Part shown: positions 36,396 through 46,962 of the stretch, one piece after another
Position numbering within the stretch: the stretch's first letter is position 1
Layout: the number at the start of each line of letters is the position of its first letter
Origin: Sphingorhabdus sp.
GTDB taxonomy: Bacteria; Pseudomonadota; Alphaproteobacteria; Sphingomonadales; Sphingomonadaceae
DNA length: 64,000 nt
Direction: 5' to 3'
NCBI RefSeq assembly: GCF_023910635.1
Contig: NZ_JAAVVZ010000011.1
Location: forward strand, 28,866-92,865
Notes under the pieces: generated by a model
What the model saw: only the letters and a program-made list of their open reading frames with translations
Told to the model about the DNA's origin: nothing
Databases searched by the model: none
Position numbers and translations under genes: made by a program

Positions 36396-36670
36396 CGCGG
36401 ATTAGCCGCCCGGTCACTATCGTTAACGTAAAAGGCCTCCACGCCCGCGCCAGCGCCAAATTTGTGACGTTCGTGTCCCGCTTCCCCGAAGGGATCAGCG
36501 TTGAGGTCGAAAAGGATGGTCAATCCGTGACTGGCACGTCCATCATGGGCTTAATGATGCTGGGCGCGGCGAAGGGTAGTGAAATTATCATTCATGTCCA
36601 AGGTGAACAGGCCGAACTCGCCATTGAAAAGCTGGTTGGGTTGGTTGTCGACGGTTTTGGCGAAGATTGA
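36392..36670 (+). CDS. ptsH: Phosphocarrier protein HPr
   Basis: 92 aa with the EI-phosphorylated His17 in VKGLHARASAKFV and the HprK target serine in VTGTSIMGLMMLGAAKG (about Ser50). It accepts phosphate from EI (ptsP/ptsI, not in this window) and hands it to EIIA. Serine phosphorylation by the adjacent HprK would modulate that flow. Its stop overlaps the ATG of the trmH-like gene (TGATG). Confidence 0.95.
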   Translation: MTRISRPVTIVNVKGLHARASAKFVTFVSRFPEGISVEVEKDGQSVTGTSIMGLMMLGAAKGSEIIIHVQGEQAELAIEKLVGLVVDGFGED

Positions 36671-37482
36671 TGCGTCGTGAAATTACCGGATTTTCCAATC
36701 CGCTATTAAAGGAAATACGCGGGCTTCGTGAAAAGAAGCTCCGTAAACGCGCTGGGCTTTTCCTTGCCGAAGGGCTGCGCATTATGACCGAAGCGCGCGA
36801 GGCGGGATTTCTTCCCGAAATGCTGTTTCGCGTTAAAGACCGACCCGTACATGACCTTGAGGTGGCTTTAGAGGCCGATGTTCTGGCCAATAAGGGCGAC
36901 GTAATTGAAACCAGCGCCGAGATCATGGCGAAACTGTCGGGCAAGGACAACGCCCAGGCCGTGGTTGGCGTCTATCGGGACCATGGGACTGCTTTGGGGG
37001 ATATAGACCGGAGCAGCGCGCCAATCTGGCTTGTGGCACAATCGATGCGTGATCCGGGTAATCTTGGCACGATGCTGCGCACGGGCGATGCCGTGGGGGC
37101 TGGCGGACTAATCCTGATCGATGATTGCACGGACCCATTTTCTGTTGAGTCCGTCCGCGCCAGCATGGGCGCAATTTTCACGCAAAAGGTCGTGCAATGC
37201 CGGTGGGAAGAATTCACCGCTTGGTTGCGGGCGGGCGCAGGCCAATTGGTCGGCACCAGCCTGCAAACCGACACCGACTATCAAGCTGCCCGCTACCACG
37301 CGCCATGCTTCATCCTGACGGGTAATGAGGCGCAGGGCCTGCCGGACGATTATGAAACCGAGTGCGACCTGCGCGTCAAAATGCCGATGCGTGGCAAGGC
37401 GGACAGCTTAAACGCGGCGGTCGCGACCGCAGTGATGGCCTATGAGGTTCTGAACCAGTTTCGGCATTCAGAAGCCGGCTAG
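36670..37482 (+). CDS. SpoU/TrmH-family RNA 2'-O-methyltransferase
   Basis: The N-terminal substrate-binding part starts REITGFSNPLLKEIRGLREKKLRKRAGLFLAEGLRIM. The SPOUT knot motifs follow: QSMRDPGNLGTMLRTGDAVGAGGLILI, ILTGNEAQGLPDDY and VKMPMRGKADSLNAAVATAVMAYEV. It resembles the RlmB/TrmH-like subgroup that methylates ribose in rRNA or tRNA, and the exact site is unknown. It is the last gene of the chvIG-hprK-rapZ-PTS run and overlaps HPr by one TGATG junction. It converges with rmuC. Confidence 0.9.
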   Translation: MRREITGFSNPLLKEIRGLREKKLRKRAGLFLAEGLRIMTEAREAGFLPEMLFRVKDRPVHDLEVALEADVLANKGDVIETSAEIMAKLSGKDNAQAVVGVYRDHGTALGDIDRSSAPIWLVAQSMRDPGNLGTMLRTGDAVGAGGLILIDDCTDPFSVESVRASMGAIFTQKVVQCRWEEFTAWLRAGAGQLVGTSLQTDTDYQAARYHAPCFILTGNEAQGLPDDYETECDLRVKMPMRGKADSLNAAVATAVMAYEVLNQFRHSEAG

Positions 37483-37484
37483 CC

Positions 37485-38831
37485 TCAGACATTAGCTTCG
37501 CGTTGGTCCTCAATCGGTGGCGACGAAGGCGTTTCGCCATCGCCATAACGTGGCAAAGCCTCGACCATAGGAATATCTTCCAATTCACGCTTACCGGTTT
37601 CGATGTTCAAATCGGCAAATTTTCGGCCCGTTGAAATGACATTGCGTTCGAAGCTGCCGACGAATTTATTGTAGTTATTCACCGCCGACGACAGCCCGCT
37701 GCCAACCGATTTCAGATGCTGTGCGGCCACCGCAATACGGTCATACATTTCCTTACCAAGTGCCCCGATTTGCTTCGCCTCGCGCGCTAGCCCCTCTTGC
37801 TGCCAGACGCTGGCCACAGTGCGGGCAATTGCGACCAAGTTTGTTGGCGTCGCCAGCAGCACTTTCTTATCAAAGGCAAAATCCCACAATTGCGGCTCAT
37901 GCTCCAGCGCGGCCGCAAGGAAATGCTCACCGGGGACAAACATGATGACATAATCAGGCGCTTCGGAAAATTGATCCCAATAGGCCTTGCGCGATAACCC
38001 ATCGATATGGTTCTTCATCGATTGGGTGTGGCGCTTCATGGCCACAGCGCGGACATCATCGTCCACCGAATCAAATGCGTCCTGATAGTCGTTCAACGAT
38101 ACCTTGGCATCAATCACCAAGGTGCGCCCACCGGGGACATGGACGATAGCATCGGGCCGCAGTCGCAAACCATCGCCAACATCAATGCTGGTTTCGAGAT
38201 TAAAATCGACATGCTCAGACAGGCCGCAGCTTTCAAGCACATTTTTCAACTGCTGCTCACCCCAACGCCCCCGTGCCTTGGGCGCATTACGCAAAGAGTT
38301 CATCAGCCCCGACGCGACGCTCGATACGCGTTCCTGACCCAATCGCATTTCGCTGATTAACCCCTTCAGGTCGCCATAGGCTTCGGTCCGGTCCTTCTCG
38401 ATTCTGCCGACCTGCTCTTCATAAGCCTTCAGCTTCTCGCCTACCGGGCCAAGCAATTGCTTCAGCCGCTCCTCATTCTTCTCGCCGGCTTGATGGAAAC
38501 GTTCATCGGCACGTTGCAGGAACGCCGCCTGCGCTTCGCCCAATAACTTCTGCCCAATCTCGCCAAATTGGGCGGACAGGTTTTCCTTCGCATCCCCCAA
38601 CGCCGCGATCTGTTCTGCAAAGCTCCGCTCGCGTTCTTCCAAACTGGTTTCAAGCCGCGCCAAGCGGTCCTTGGCGCTATCACGTTCGACTACCACCTGA
38701 TCGAGCATAGCCCGCAACTGCGTGGTGGTTTCCTGCCCTGCTTTGCCCGTGCGGTTACCCGCAAACCAGCCAAGCAACAGTCCGCCCAACAAGGCAAAAA
38801 TCACCGCTACAATGACAATCAACGGCTCCAA
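37485..38831 (-). CDS. rmuC: DNA recombination protein RmuC
   Basis: 448 aa with an N-terminal membrane anchor (LIVIVAVIFALLGGLLLGWFAG), then a long coiled coil (about 45-160), then the RmuC domain. Its PD-(D/E)XK-like core is LRPDAIVHVPGGRTLVIDAKVSLNDYQDA, followed by YVIMFVPGEHFLAAALEHEPQLWDFAFDKKVLLATPTNLVAIARTVA. It is thought to limit DNA rearrangements. The start is a TTG at 38831 with an excellent GGGAGGT Shine-Dalgarno, and no ATG fits better. Confidence 0.92.
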   Translation of the reverse strand: MEPLIVIVAVIFALLGGLLLGWFAGNRTGKAGQETTTQLRAMLDQVVVERDSAKDRLARLETSLEERERSFAEQIAALGDAKENLSAQFGEIGQKLLGEAQAAFLQRADERFHQAGEKNEERLKQLLGPVGEKLKAYEEQVGRIEKDRTEAYGDLKGLISEMRLGQERVSSVASGLMNSLRNAPKARGRWGEQQLKNVLESCGLSEHVDFNLETSIDVGDGLRLRPDAIVHVPGGRTLVIDAKVSLNDYQDAFDSVDDDVRAVAMKRHTQSMKNHIDGLSRKAYWDQFSEAPDYVIMFVPGEHFLAAALEHEPQLWDFAFDKKVLLATPTNLVAIARTVASVWQQEGLAREAKQIGALGKEMYDRIAVAAQHLKSVGSGLSSAVNNYNKFVGSFERNVISTGRKFADLNIETGKRELEDIPMVEALPRYGDGETPSSPPIEDQREANV

Positions 38832-38885
38832 CGGCCACCTCCCAAATTAGAACGAAACTGGAACATAGCCCGTGCGGGGCGGAGG

Positions 38886-39653
38886 TCAAGTGGCTTCGGC
38901 AAAGTCCCGTCGCGACTTCTTAACCCGTGCGTAGCTCATCATGCTCAGCGGCAGCAGGGCGACGTAAAAGACGCCGACACCGATGAGCGCAACCCATGGC
39001 GCCGCGACCAAGGTTGCGGTAAACAGACCAACGACCGCCAGCGCCATGAAACGCAGGCTGCGCCGCACCTTAATCGACGACCAGCTATAGGTTGCCACAT
39101 TGGAAATCATCAACAGCGCGCACAGCAGCAACCATGGCGCAATGAAGCGGTAATCGCGCACCCAATCCGCGCCGGTTTCAAACCAGACCATCATAGGCAA
39201 CAAAGCCAGCGCCGCGCCCGGTGGCGACGGCACGCCCGTGTTAAACCCAGCGGACTTGTGCGGTTGGTTCTCGGTATCAATCTGTGCGTTAAACCGTGCC
39301 AGACGTAATGCCGCACACAGCACAAAGAATACCGATATGGTCCAGCCAAAGCGCGGCATATCCTGCATGACCCACATATATATGACCAAAGCAGGCGTGG
39401 CCCCGAAAGCAATCACGTCAGAAAGCGAATCCAGTTCAGCCCCGAAACGGCTTTCCCCCTTCAGCATCCGCGCGATACGGCCATCCATGGCGTCGAGCAC
39501 GCCAGCAATCACGATTGCGGCAACGGCATTTTCCCAACGGCCCTGCATCGCGAACCATGCACCCGACAATCCGGTACAAAGTGCAAGCGCGGTGACCGCG
39601 TTAGGCGCAAGCGCCCGCAAGGATATTCCAGGACGGGAGGACGCTACGTCCAT
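38886..39653 (-). CDS. pssA: CDP-diacylglycerol-serine O-phosphatidyltransferase
   Basis: The CDP-alcohol phosphotransferase signature is complete: VLDAMDGRIARMLKGESRFGAELDSLSDVIAFG. Six or more hydrophobic helices span the protein. The enzyme makes phosphatidylserine in the inner membrane, and the next enzyme (psd) lies directly upstream on the same strand. The psd stop overlaps the pssA ATG as TGATG, so the ATG at 39653 is used rather than the track's TTG at 39656. Together they form the phosphatidylethanolamine pathway. Confidence 0.93.
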   Translation of the reverse strand: MDVASSRPGISLRALAPNAVTALALCTGLSGAWFAMQGRWENAVAAIVIAGVLDAMDGRIARMLKGESRFGAELDSLSDVIAFGATPALVIYMWVMQDMPRFGWTISVFFVLCAALRLARFNAQIDTENQPHKSAGFNTGVPSPPGAALALLPMMVWFETGADWVRDYRFIAPWLLLCALLMISNVATYSWSSIKVRRSLRFMALAVVGLFTATLVAAPWVALIGVGVFYVALLPLSMMSYARVKKSRRDFAEAT

Positions 39654-40387
39654 CAATGCGCGACGGCAATCAGGTCTTGGTCAACACCGATTTCGGCGAG
39701 AACCGTTTCACCGGCAACGCAACGCTGCCCCTTGATGACGCGCGACGACGTGCCATGCGGCAAATACACATCAACGCGGCTGCCAAAACGGATCAGGCCA
39801 ACACGCTGCCCATTGGCAACACTGTCGCCTTCCTTCACAAAAGCAACGATGCGACGCGCGACCAAGCCAGCGATTTGGGTGAAACCGATGCGAACCCCAT
39901 CGCCGCGTTCCACGAGAAAATGTTGGCGTTCATTTTCTTCGCTGGCCTTATCAAGGTCGGCGTTGAGGAATTTGCCCGCGATATACACAACGCGCTTGAT
40001 GGTGCCGCGAATGGGTGTCCGGTTGATGTGAACGTCAAACACGCTCATGAAAATCGACACCCGCGTCATCGGCTGATCACCAAGACCTTCAGGCCCGCGC
40101 AGTTCAACTGGCGGAGGGACTTGTTCGATCAGCGTGACAAGCCCATCGGCGGGTGCCACAATAAACCGCTCGTCGATTGGCGTCGCACGCGCAGGGTCGC
40201 GAAAAAAGGCCAATGTCCACACGGTGACGGCCGCCATCGGCCAAGCCAGCGTTTCCCAGGCCATGAAGGCGAAAAACAGCGTTATGCCCGCGGCGATAAG
40301 TCCGAACTTGCGGCCCTCGGGATGGATGGGTGGAAACGACCATTTCGCAACCCCGGTGCCCCGGTTTGTCAATTCTTGTCTGCTCAT
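39653..40387 (-). CDS. psd: Phosphatidylserine decarboxylase (short alphaproteobacterial type)
   Basis: A 244-aa pyruvoyl enzyme. [21 protein letters not shown] is the conserved central block. The self-cleavage Gly-Ser is in [13 protein letters not shown], producing the pyruvoyl alpha subunit from the Ser. One or two N-terminal membrane helices ([30 protein letters not shown]) tether it. It converts phosphatidylserine from PssA to phosphatidylethanolamine. The stop overlaps the pssA start. Confidence 0.94.
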   Translation of the reverse strand: MSRQELTNRGTGVAKWSFPPIHPEGRKFGLIAAGITLFFAFMAWETLAWPMAAVTVWTLAFFRDPARATPIDERFIVAPADGLVTLIEQVPPPVELRGPEGLGDQPMTRVSIFMSVFDVHINRTPIRGTIKRVVYIAGKFLNADLDKASEENERQHFLVERGDGVRIGFTQIAGLVARRIVAFVKEGDSVANGQRVGLIRFGSRVDVYLPHGTSSRVIKGQRCVAGETVLAEIGVDQDLIAVAH

Positions 40388-40539
40388 TTGGCTTAGCTAG
40401 GGGATGCGCCGCCATCTTACAACCTAAGATACAATTTCAGCCATTTTCAGACAATATTGGGGATGCAGTTGAACATATGGCAAACTTTGCTATGGCACCG
40501 CTCAAGTTCCCATCTCCCTAATGGAAAGCGCTTTCTGCC

Positions 40540-41760
40540 ATGGCAAAAATTAAGGTCAAAAATCCAGTCGTTGAGCTTGATGGCGACGAAATGACACGGA
40601 TCATCTGGGAATGGATTCGTGAGCGACTCATTTTGCCATATCTCGATATCGATCTGAAATATTACGACCTTGGTATGGAGTATCGCGACAAGACCAATGA
40701 TAAGGTCACCGTCGATTCCGCCAACGCAATCCGCGAATTCGGCGTCGGCGTAAAGTGCGCCACGATTACGCCAGATGAAGCGCGCGTTGAAGAATTCGGT
40801 CTTCAGAAAATGTGGAAGTCGCCCAATGGCACCATTCGCAATATTTTGGGCGGCGTGGTCTTCCGCGAGCCAATCGTCATTGATAACGTACCGCGCTTGA
40901 TCCCGGGCTGGACTGACCCAATCGTCATTGGTCGTCATGCTTTCGGTGACCAATATCGCGCTACGGATTTCCTGGTTCCCGGTCCTGGAACGCTGCGTCT
41001 TGTATGGGATGGCGATGATGGGCAGAAAATTGACGAGGAGGTTTTCCGTTACCCGTCGCCGGGCGTAGCGCTCGCGATGTACAATCTCGACGATTCCATC
41101 CGCGACTTTGCGCGTGCGTCGTTAAACTATGGCGTGACCCGGCAATGGCCGGTATATCTGTCGACTAAGAACACCATCCTGAAATATTATGATGGTCGCT
41201 TCAAGGATCTATTCCAAGAAGTGTACGAAGCCGAATTCGCGGCAAAGTTCAAGGAACTGGGCATTGTCTATGAGCACCGTTTGATCGACGATATGGTCGC
41301 ATCGGCGCTGAAATGGTCCGGCAAGTTCATCTGGGCATGTAAGAATTATGATGGTGACGTGCAGTCCGATCAAGTTGCGCAAGGTTTCGGCTCGCTTGGC
41401 CTAATGACCTCCATACTGATGACACCAGATGGCAAGACGGTTGAAGCCGAGGCCGCGCACGGCACGGTTACGCGGCATTACCGTCAGCATCAGCAAGGTA
41501 AGGCAACCTCAACCAACCCGATTGCGTCCATTTTCGCATGGACGGGCGGCCTCAAATTCCGTGGCAAGTTCGACGAAACGCCCGAAGTCACGCGCTTTGC
41601 CGAAACGCTTGAAGAAGTCTGCATTCAGACCGTTGAAGATGGCCATATGACAAAGGATCTCGCGATCCTCATCGGCCCGGATCAGGCTTGGATGACCACA
41701 GAGCAGTTTTTTGAGCAGGTACGTGCCAATCTCGAAGTGAAAATGGGCAGTTGGATGTAA
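40540..41760 (+). CDS. icd: NADP-dependent isocitrate dehydrogenase (eukaryotic-like subfamily)
   Basis: 406 aa with [23 protein letters not shown] at the start, [20 protein letters not shown] (phosphorylation-loop equivalent and substrate binding), and [45 protein letters not shown] supplies the metal Asp residues, and [17 protein letters not shown] is also present. This is the homodimeric type II enzyme common in alphaproteobacteria and mitochondria. It makes 2-oxoglutarate and NADPH in the TCA cycle. A strong intrinsic terminator follows. Confidence 0.97.
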   Translation: MAKIKVKNPVVELDGDEMTRIIWEWIRERLILPYLDIDLKYYDLGMEYRDKTNDKVTVDSANAIREFGVGVKCATITPDEARVEEFGLQKMWKSPNGTIRNILGGVVFREPIVIDNVPRLIPGWTDPIVIGRHAFGDQYRATDFLVPGPGTLRLVWDGDDGQKIDEEVFRYPSPGVALAMYNLDDSIRDFARASLNYGVTRQWPVYLSTKNTILKYYDGRFKDLFQEVYEAEFAAKFKELGIVYEHRLIDDMVASALKWSGKFIWACKNYDGDVQSDQVAQGFGSLGLMTSILMTPDGKTVEAEAAHGTVTRHYRQHQQGKATSTNPIASIFAWTGGLKFRGKFDETPEVTRFAETLEEVCIQTVEDGHMTKDLAILIGPDQAWMTTEQFFEQVRANLEVKMGSWM

Positions 41761-41784
41761 CTCCAGCGCGTTTGAATAGGTGAG

Positions 41785-41816
41785 AGCGCGGGGGGTAACT
41801 CCCGCGCTTTTTTTTT
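41785..41816 (+). terminator. Intrinsic terminator of icd
   Basis: AGCGCGGGGGGTAACTCCCGCGCT folds into a GC-rich stem of about 8 bp and is followed by nine Ts. It lies 25 nt after the icd stop codon and 36 nt before the KefB-like start. Confidence 0.9.
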
Positions 41817-41852
41817 GCCCTACCCTTTCTTTCTCATGCCCCCTGTGCGTAA

Positions 41853-43622
41853 ATGGCATTTATGGCAGGCGAACTACAAACCGAAGGCATTAGCGATCTG
41901 CTCGTCATATTGGGCGCAGCGGGAATAGTGATCCCCGCTTTTGCCCGGCTTCGCATCACGCCCATCATTGGTTTTATATTGGTCGGGATAATGGTTGGCC
42001 CAATGGGACTTGGATCGTTGGTGCCTCGTTATCCCATGCTCGAATGGGTCACCATCACCAATCCAGAGGCGATTCATCCCATAGGCGAATATGGCATTAT
42101 TTTATTGCTGTTCTCCATTGGTCTTGAACTATCTTTCCGCAGATTATGGAAAATGCGGCGCTTGGTGTTCGGCGTCGGCGCAGCGCAATTATTTGGCGCT
42201 GGCCTGATTATCGCGGCTGGTCTGTATCTGTTCGGATATGGCGCGACCGCCGCCATCGGCATTGGCGTTGCATTAGCGCTTTCTTCCACAGCGTTGGTGC
42301 TTCCAATATCCGGCACGCATTCCGCCGTGGGTAAGTCAGCGCTGGCCATGTTGCTGTTCGAAGATTTGGCCATCGTCCCAATAATATTCGTTTTGGGTGC
42401 ATTGGCGCCACAAGCCGGGGCGGATTCATGGACAGGTCTCGTCACCGTATTGTGGCAGGGGGCGCTGGTTATTATCGGAATGCTTGTGCTTGGCCGCTTT
42501 TTTTTGCCCCGCCTGTTCGGGCAAGCTGCGCGCACAAAAAGCCCTGAATTATTTGTATCGATCAGCTTGCTCGTTGTCATTGTCGCAAGTCTGGCGACGG
42601 GCGCGGTTGGCCTTTCGCCTATCGTCGGCGCAATGATCGCTGGCCTGTTGATTGCCGAAACCGATTACCATAACGAAGTCGAAGTGATGACAGCACCATT
42701 CAAAGGGCTGGCACTGGGCGTGTTCCTGATCAGCATCGGTATGCAGGTTGATCTGCGCTTTGTGGCGGCCAACTGGGTGGCTTTGGTGGGCGCGGTTTCG
42801 GCGGTCGTGCTGATCAAGGCATGTGTCACCGCAGCTTTGTTAAAGCTAAATGGCGCGCGCACGGGCACAGCGACCGAAACCGGCGTCCTTATGGGCAGTC
42901 CGTCGGAAACGACGTTGATCGTGCTGGGTGCCGCCGGTGCCGCTCAGATTATTGACGCTGCCGCAATCAATTTCTGGCAAGTGGCAACTGCGATTGGCCT
43001 GACGATCACCCCCATATTGGCGCGGATCGGTCAAGATATGGCCCGCCGTCTCGAGCTGCGCGAGAGCGATGATGAGATGCACGAACAAGACCCGACGCAG
43101 GAGCCGCGAACGGTCGTGATCGGCTTTGGCCGGGTCGGACAGCTAGTGGCCGATATGCTGATCACGCACGGGCAGCCTTATGTTGCCGTGGAATCCAATG
43201 TCGACGCGGTAACCGCCGCGCGGCGCGGGGGTTATAAGGTTATTTATGGCGACATTTCACGGCCCGAAACGCTGGATAAATTGGGCTTGGGTCATGCCAA
43301 GGCGCTGATCCTGACAATGGACCAACCGGTATTGGCCGAACATATCGTCAAGCGCGTCCGTCAATGGTTGCCCGATATCACGATTGTCGCGCGCGCCCGT
43401 GATCCGGACCATGCCGCGCGGCTCTATCAGGCAGGCGCGACCGACGCCGTGCCGGAAACGCTGGAAAGCTCGCTTCAGCTATCGGAAGCAGTGCTCGTCG
43501 ATCTGGGCGTTGCCATGGGCCCCGTCATCGCGTCGATCCACGAAAAGCGCGACGAATTCCGGCGTCAGATAAAGGAAGCCGGGGGGCTTGAAGAGACCCC
43601 CAAGCTTAAACTTACCTCTTAA
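41853..43622 (+). CDS. KefB/KefC-like monovalent cation:proton antiporter (CPA2)
   Basis: The N-terminal ~390 residues are a 12-helix Na+/H+-exchanger-type domain with characteristic [10 protein letters not shown]-like and polar segments ([58 protein letters not shown]). The C-terminal ~170 residues are a TrkA-N/RCK domain that binds nucleotide ([17 protein letters not shown] ... [12 protein letters not shown]). KefB/KefC export K+ in exchange for H+ under glutathione-electrophile control; ligand control here is inferred. The stop codon TAA overlaps the convergent alaS stop. Confidence 0.9.
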   Translation: MAFMAGELQTEGISDLLVILGAAGIVIPAFARLRITPIIGFILVGIMVGPMGLGSLVPRYPMLEWVTITNPEAIHPIGEYGIILLLFSIGLELSFRRLWKMRRLVFGVGAAQLFGAGLIIAAGLYLFGYGATAAIGIGVALALSSTALVLPISGTHSAVGKSALAMLLFEDLAIVPIIFVLGALAPQAGADSWTGLVTVLWQGALVIIGMLVLGRFFLPRLFGQAARTKSPELFVSISLLVVIVASLATGAVGLSPIVGAMIAGLLIAETDYHNEVEVMTAPFKGLALGVFLISIGMQVDLRFVAANWVALVGAVSAVVLIKACVTAALLKLNGARTGTATETGVLMGSPSETTLIVLGAAGAAQIIDAAAINFWQVATAIGLTITPILARIGQDMARRLELRESDDEMHEQDPTQEPRTVVIGFGRVGQLVADMLITHGQPYVAVESNVDAVTAARRGGYKVIYGDISRPETLDKLGLGHAKALILTMDQPVLAEHIVKRVRQWLPDITIVARARDPDHAARLYQAGATDAVPETLESSLQLSEAVLVDLGVAMGPVIASIHEKRDEFRRQIKEAGGLEETPKLKLTS

Positions 43623-46261
43623 CCAGAGATTTTTGCCTTAATCGCATCCAACGCCGCTTGCGCCAATTCAGCGCCCGCAGGACCGCCGCCTTGCGCCATG
43701 TCGGGGCGTCCGCCGCCGCCTTGCGCGCCCATGGCCTGCGTCGCCACACGCACAAGGTCAGGCGCAGTTATGGTGCCATGCAAGGCAGGCGAGACGGCGA
43801 CCACAACCGTATTGCTGTTTTCATTCGCGGCGATGATGGCGACGATGCCCGTGCCAATGGCCTTCATCTGGTCATCCGCAAGGCCGCGCAGCATTTTTGG
43901 TTCAATACCTGCGATAACTTGCCCCATGAAGGTAATATCACCGATGTGTTCGGCCTCTACCTTCGGACCACCGCCACCGGACAAAGCGAGCGCAGTTTTG
44001 GCTTCGGACAGTTCCTTCTCCATCCGCTTGCGTTCGTTCATGAGCGTTTCGATGCGCGCGCCCACTTCGTCCGGCGCAGTTTTCAGCATCGCAGCGACAT
44101 TCTTCAACTGCGTCTCACGGCCAACAAGCCATAAGCGCGCCGCTTCGCCCGTCAGCGCCTCAATGCGGCGAATGCCGCTTGCAACTGCGCCTTCGGAGAT
44201 GATCGTGAACAAGGCGATGTCGCCCAAGGCGTTGACATGGGTGCCGCCGCACAGTTCCAACGAATAATGCGCGTCCTCGCTCTTGCCCATCGTCAAAACG
44301 CGGACTTCTTCGCCATATTTTTCGCCGAACAAGGCCAGCGCGCCAGCGGCGACGGCGTCATCGGGGGTCATCAACCGCGTCGTCACCGCGTCATTGCCAC
44401 GGATTTGCGCGTTCACGTCGGCCTCGATCATCGCAATTTCTTGCGGCGTCACTGCTTGGTTATGCGAAAAGTCGAACCGCAAGCGATCCGGTGCCACCAT
44501 GCTGCCCTTTTGGCTGACATGGTCGCCCAAGCGATGGCGCAATGATGCATGCAGTAAATGTGTGGCGCTGTGGTTGGCGCGCAATGCGTCGCGGCGCGCA
44601 GTATCGATTTTCAGCGTCACAAAATCGCCGACTTTGATCTCGCCTGTGCCAATCGTTACCTGATGCGCATGCAGTCGGCCCAAGGGCTTTGCCGTGTCCG
44701 TCACTTCGCCGCGCATATTGCTGCTGGAAATAACGCCAGCGTCACCCATCTGGCCGCCGCTCTCGCCGTAAAATGGAGTCTGATTCGTAATGACCGTGAC
44801 CGTGTCATTGGCGAGGGCCGATTGCACCTCAATGCCGTCGTTGACGAGAGCCACAACCTGTCCCTCGCCTTCGCTTGCGGCATAGCCGGTAAACTCGGTG
44901 CTGCCGACGCGTTCGGCGATATCGAACCAGACATCGTCCGACGCCTTCGCGCCGGAACCCTTCCACGCAGCCCGCGCCATGGCTTTTTGACTATTCATCG
45001 CGGTTTCAAAACCCGCCTGATCAATACCAAAGCCTTGCGCACGCAAAGCGTCTTCGGTCAGGTCATAAGGAAAACCATAAGTGTCATACAGCTTGAACGC
45101 TGTGTCGCCTGCCAAGATATCGCCCGGCGTCATGCCAGCGGTCGCTTCGTCGAGTAGCTTAATGCCCTTATCAAGCGTCCGGCGGAACTGCGTTTCCTCT
45201 TGCTTCAACGTCGCCTCAATCATGGGCTGCGCGCGCAATAGTTCGGGGTAGGCCGCACCCATTTCGGCGGCAAGGCTTCCGACCAGACGGTGCATCAATG
45301 GCTCTTTGGCACCAAGAATATGCGCATGGCGCATGGCGCGGCGCATGATCCGCCGCAAGACATAGCCGCGCCCTTCATTGGACGGCATCACGCCATCGGC
45401 GAGCAGGAAGCTGGTCGAGCGCAAATGGTCCGCGATGACGCGATGGCTGGCCTTTTGATCGCCAACCGCCTTTGTGCCCGTGAGCTCCTCAGACGCGTTG
45501 ATCAATGCCTTGAACGTATCCGTGTCGTAATTGTCCGGCACGCCTTGCATGACCGCCGCGATCCGCTCAAGGCCCATGCCCGTATCAATAGACGGCTTGG
45601 GCAATGGCACGTCGGTGCCGTCGTCCTGCCGTTCAAACTGCATGAACACGAGGTTCCAGATTTCGACAAAACGGTCGCCATCTTCATCCGGGCTTCCCGG
45701 TGGGCCACCGAAAATATGGTCGCCATGGTCGTAGAATATCTCGCTGCATGGTCCGCAGGGCCCAGTGTCGCCCATCGACCAAAAATTGTCCGTCGTGGCG
45801 ATACGGATGATCCGTTCTTCAGGCAGGCCGGCAATCTTGCGCCACAGGTCGAACGCCTCATCATCGGTGTGATAGACGGTGGTCGTCAACCGTGCTGGGT
45901 TAAGCCCCCATTCCTTGGTCAACAATGTCCATGCATGGGTAATCGCCTGCTCTTTGAAATAATCGCCGAAGGAAAAATTGCCGAGCATTTCAAAAAACGT
46001 GTGATGCCGCGCAGTATAGCCAACATTATCGAGGTCGTTATGCTTGCCCCCTGCCCGCACGCATTTCTGGCTTGAGGCGGCACGCGGCGTTTCGCGACTT
46101 TCAAGGCCCGTAAACACGTTTTTGAACGGCACCATCCCGGCATTGACGAACATCAATGTCGGGTCATTATAGGGCACGAGCGGTGCAGACTGCACTATGT
46201 CATGATTGGCACCACCGAAATAATCGAGGAAGCCGCGGCGAATGTCATTGGTCGATGTCAT
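43619..46261 (-). CDS. alaS: Alanyl-tRNA synthetase
   Basis: 880 aa. The class II catalytic core starts [41 protein letters not shown]. The editing domain has HxxxH ([13 protein letters not shown]) and the CGGTHV motif ([13 protein letters not shown]). The C-terminal Gly-rich C-Ala domain ends [26 protein letters not shown]. It charges tRNA-Ala and clears mischarged Ser/Gly. The length is standard. It converges with the KefB-like gene, the two stops overlapping within TTAA. Confidence 0.97.
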   Translation of the reverse strand: MTSTNDIRRGFLDYFGGANHDIVQSAPLVPYNDPTLMFVNAGMVPFKNVFTGLESRETPRAASSQKCVRAGGKHNDLDNVGYTARHHTFFEMLGNFSFGDYFKEQAITHAWTLLTKEWGLNPARLTTTVYHTDDEAFDLWRKIAGLPEERIIRIATTDNFWSMGDTGPCGPCSEIFYDHGDHIFGGPPGSPDEDGDRFVEIWNLVFMQFERQDDGTDVPLPKPSIDTGMGLERIAAVMQGVPDNYDTDTFKALINASEELTGTKAVGDQKASHRVIADHLRSTSFLLADGVMPSNEGRGYVLRRIMRRAMRHAHILGAKEPLMHRLVGSLAAEMGAAYPELLRAQPMIEATLKQEETQFRRTLDKGIKLLDEATAGMTPGDILAGDTAFKLYDTYGFPYDLTEDALRAQGFGIDQAGFETAMNSQKAMARAAWKGSGAKASDDVWFDIAERVGSTEFTGYAASEGEGQVVALVNDGIEVQSALANDTVTVITNQTPFYGESGGQMGDAGVISSSNMRGEVTDTAKPLGRLHAHQVTIGTGEIKVGDFVTLKIDTARRDALRANHSATHLLHASLRHRLGDHVSQKGSMVAPDRLRFDFSHNQAVTPQEIAMIEADVNAQIRGNDAVTTRLMTPDDAVAAGALALFGEKYGEEVRVLTMGKSEDAHYSLELCGGTHVNALGDIALFTIISEGAVASGIRRIEALTGEAARLWLVGRETQLKNVAAMLKTAPDEVGARIETLMNERKRMEKELSEAKTALALSGGGGPKVEAEHIGDITFMGQVIAGIEPKMLRGLADDQMKAIGTGIVAIIAANENSNTVVVAVSPALHGTITAPDLVRVATQAMGAQGGGGRPDMAQGGGPAGAELAQAALDAIKAKISG

Positions 46262-46325
46262 AATGACTGCGACTTAGGGAACGACTCGCCGCGCTGCAAG
46301 CCGGATATGCAGTTTGCGACCGCCA

Positions 46326-46952
46326 TCACGCATAGGCATAAGGTCCGCCCTTTTGCAGGGCGGTCTGATACGCCGGACGGGCGTGGATTTTTTCGACGAA
46401 AGCAGTGAGGTTTGGCAGGTTTGCAGCCCGGCCCATTTTAACCGCTGCTTCGGCCGGAAAACTCATCATAATGTCAGCGCCAGTGAAGGTATCGCCAACA
46501 AACCAGCCCGTCGCTTTCAAATTGTCGTCCATAAACGCAAAATGGCTTTCAAGCTGCTGACTAATGCGCGAATGCAAGGGTGCCGCAGCATCGCCCAAAC
46601 GCGCAGTATACAGGTTTAGCAAGATCGGCGTCATCGCCGAGCCTTCGGCAAAATGCATGAATTCAAGATAGCGGACATGCGCGTCGGTTCCACGTGCCGG
46701 CACAAGATGCGCACCATTATGACGTTCACACAGATATTCGACGATTGCGCCGGATTCGAAAATCACATTGCCGTCATCTTCAATCAACGGCGATTTACCC
46801 AAAGGATGGACGTTCAAAAGCGCTTCGGGCGCAAGATTGGTCACAGCATCACGGGCATGATGGCGGATTTCATAAGGAAGGTTCAGTTCTTCCAGCAACC
46901 ACAAGATACGTTGCGAACGCGAATTGTTGAGATGGTGTACGATGATAGTCAT
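46326..46952 (-). CDS. Glutathione S-transferase family protein
   Basis: 208 aa with the thioredoxin-like N-terminal domain TIIVHHLNNSRSQRILWLLEELNLPYEI. The cis-Pro and glutathione-binding segment is HPLGKSPLIEDDGNVIFESGAIVEYL. The helical C-terminal domain contains GWFVGDTFTGADIMMSFP (N-capping box). A Ser in NNSRSQR is the probable glutathione-activating residue. The substrate is unknown, and stress or detoxification roles are typical. It lies between alaS and a ureohydrolase gene on the same strand. Confidence 0.92.
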   Translation of the reverse strand: MTIIVHHLNNSRSQRILWLLEELNLPYEIRHHARDAVTNLAPEALLNVHPLGKSPLIEDDGNVIFESGAIVEYLCERHNGAHLVPARGTDAHVRYLEFMHFAEGSAMTPILLNLYTARLGDAAAPLHSRISQQLESHFAFMDDNLKATGWFVGDTFTGADIMMSFPAEAAVKMGRAANLPNLTAFVEKIHARPAYQTALQKGGPYAYA

Positions 46953-46962
46953 AGCTGCTTCC

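Noticed and set aside
45290-46075. 261-aa plus-strand ORF opposite alaS
   Set aside because: Antisense shadow of the alanyl-tRNA synthetase catalytic domain.
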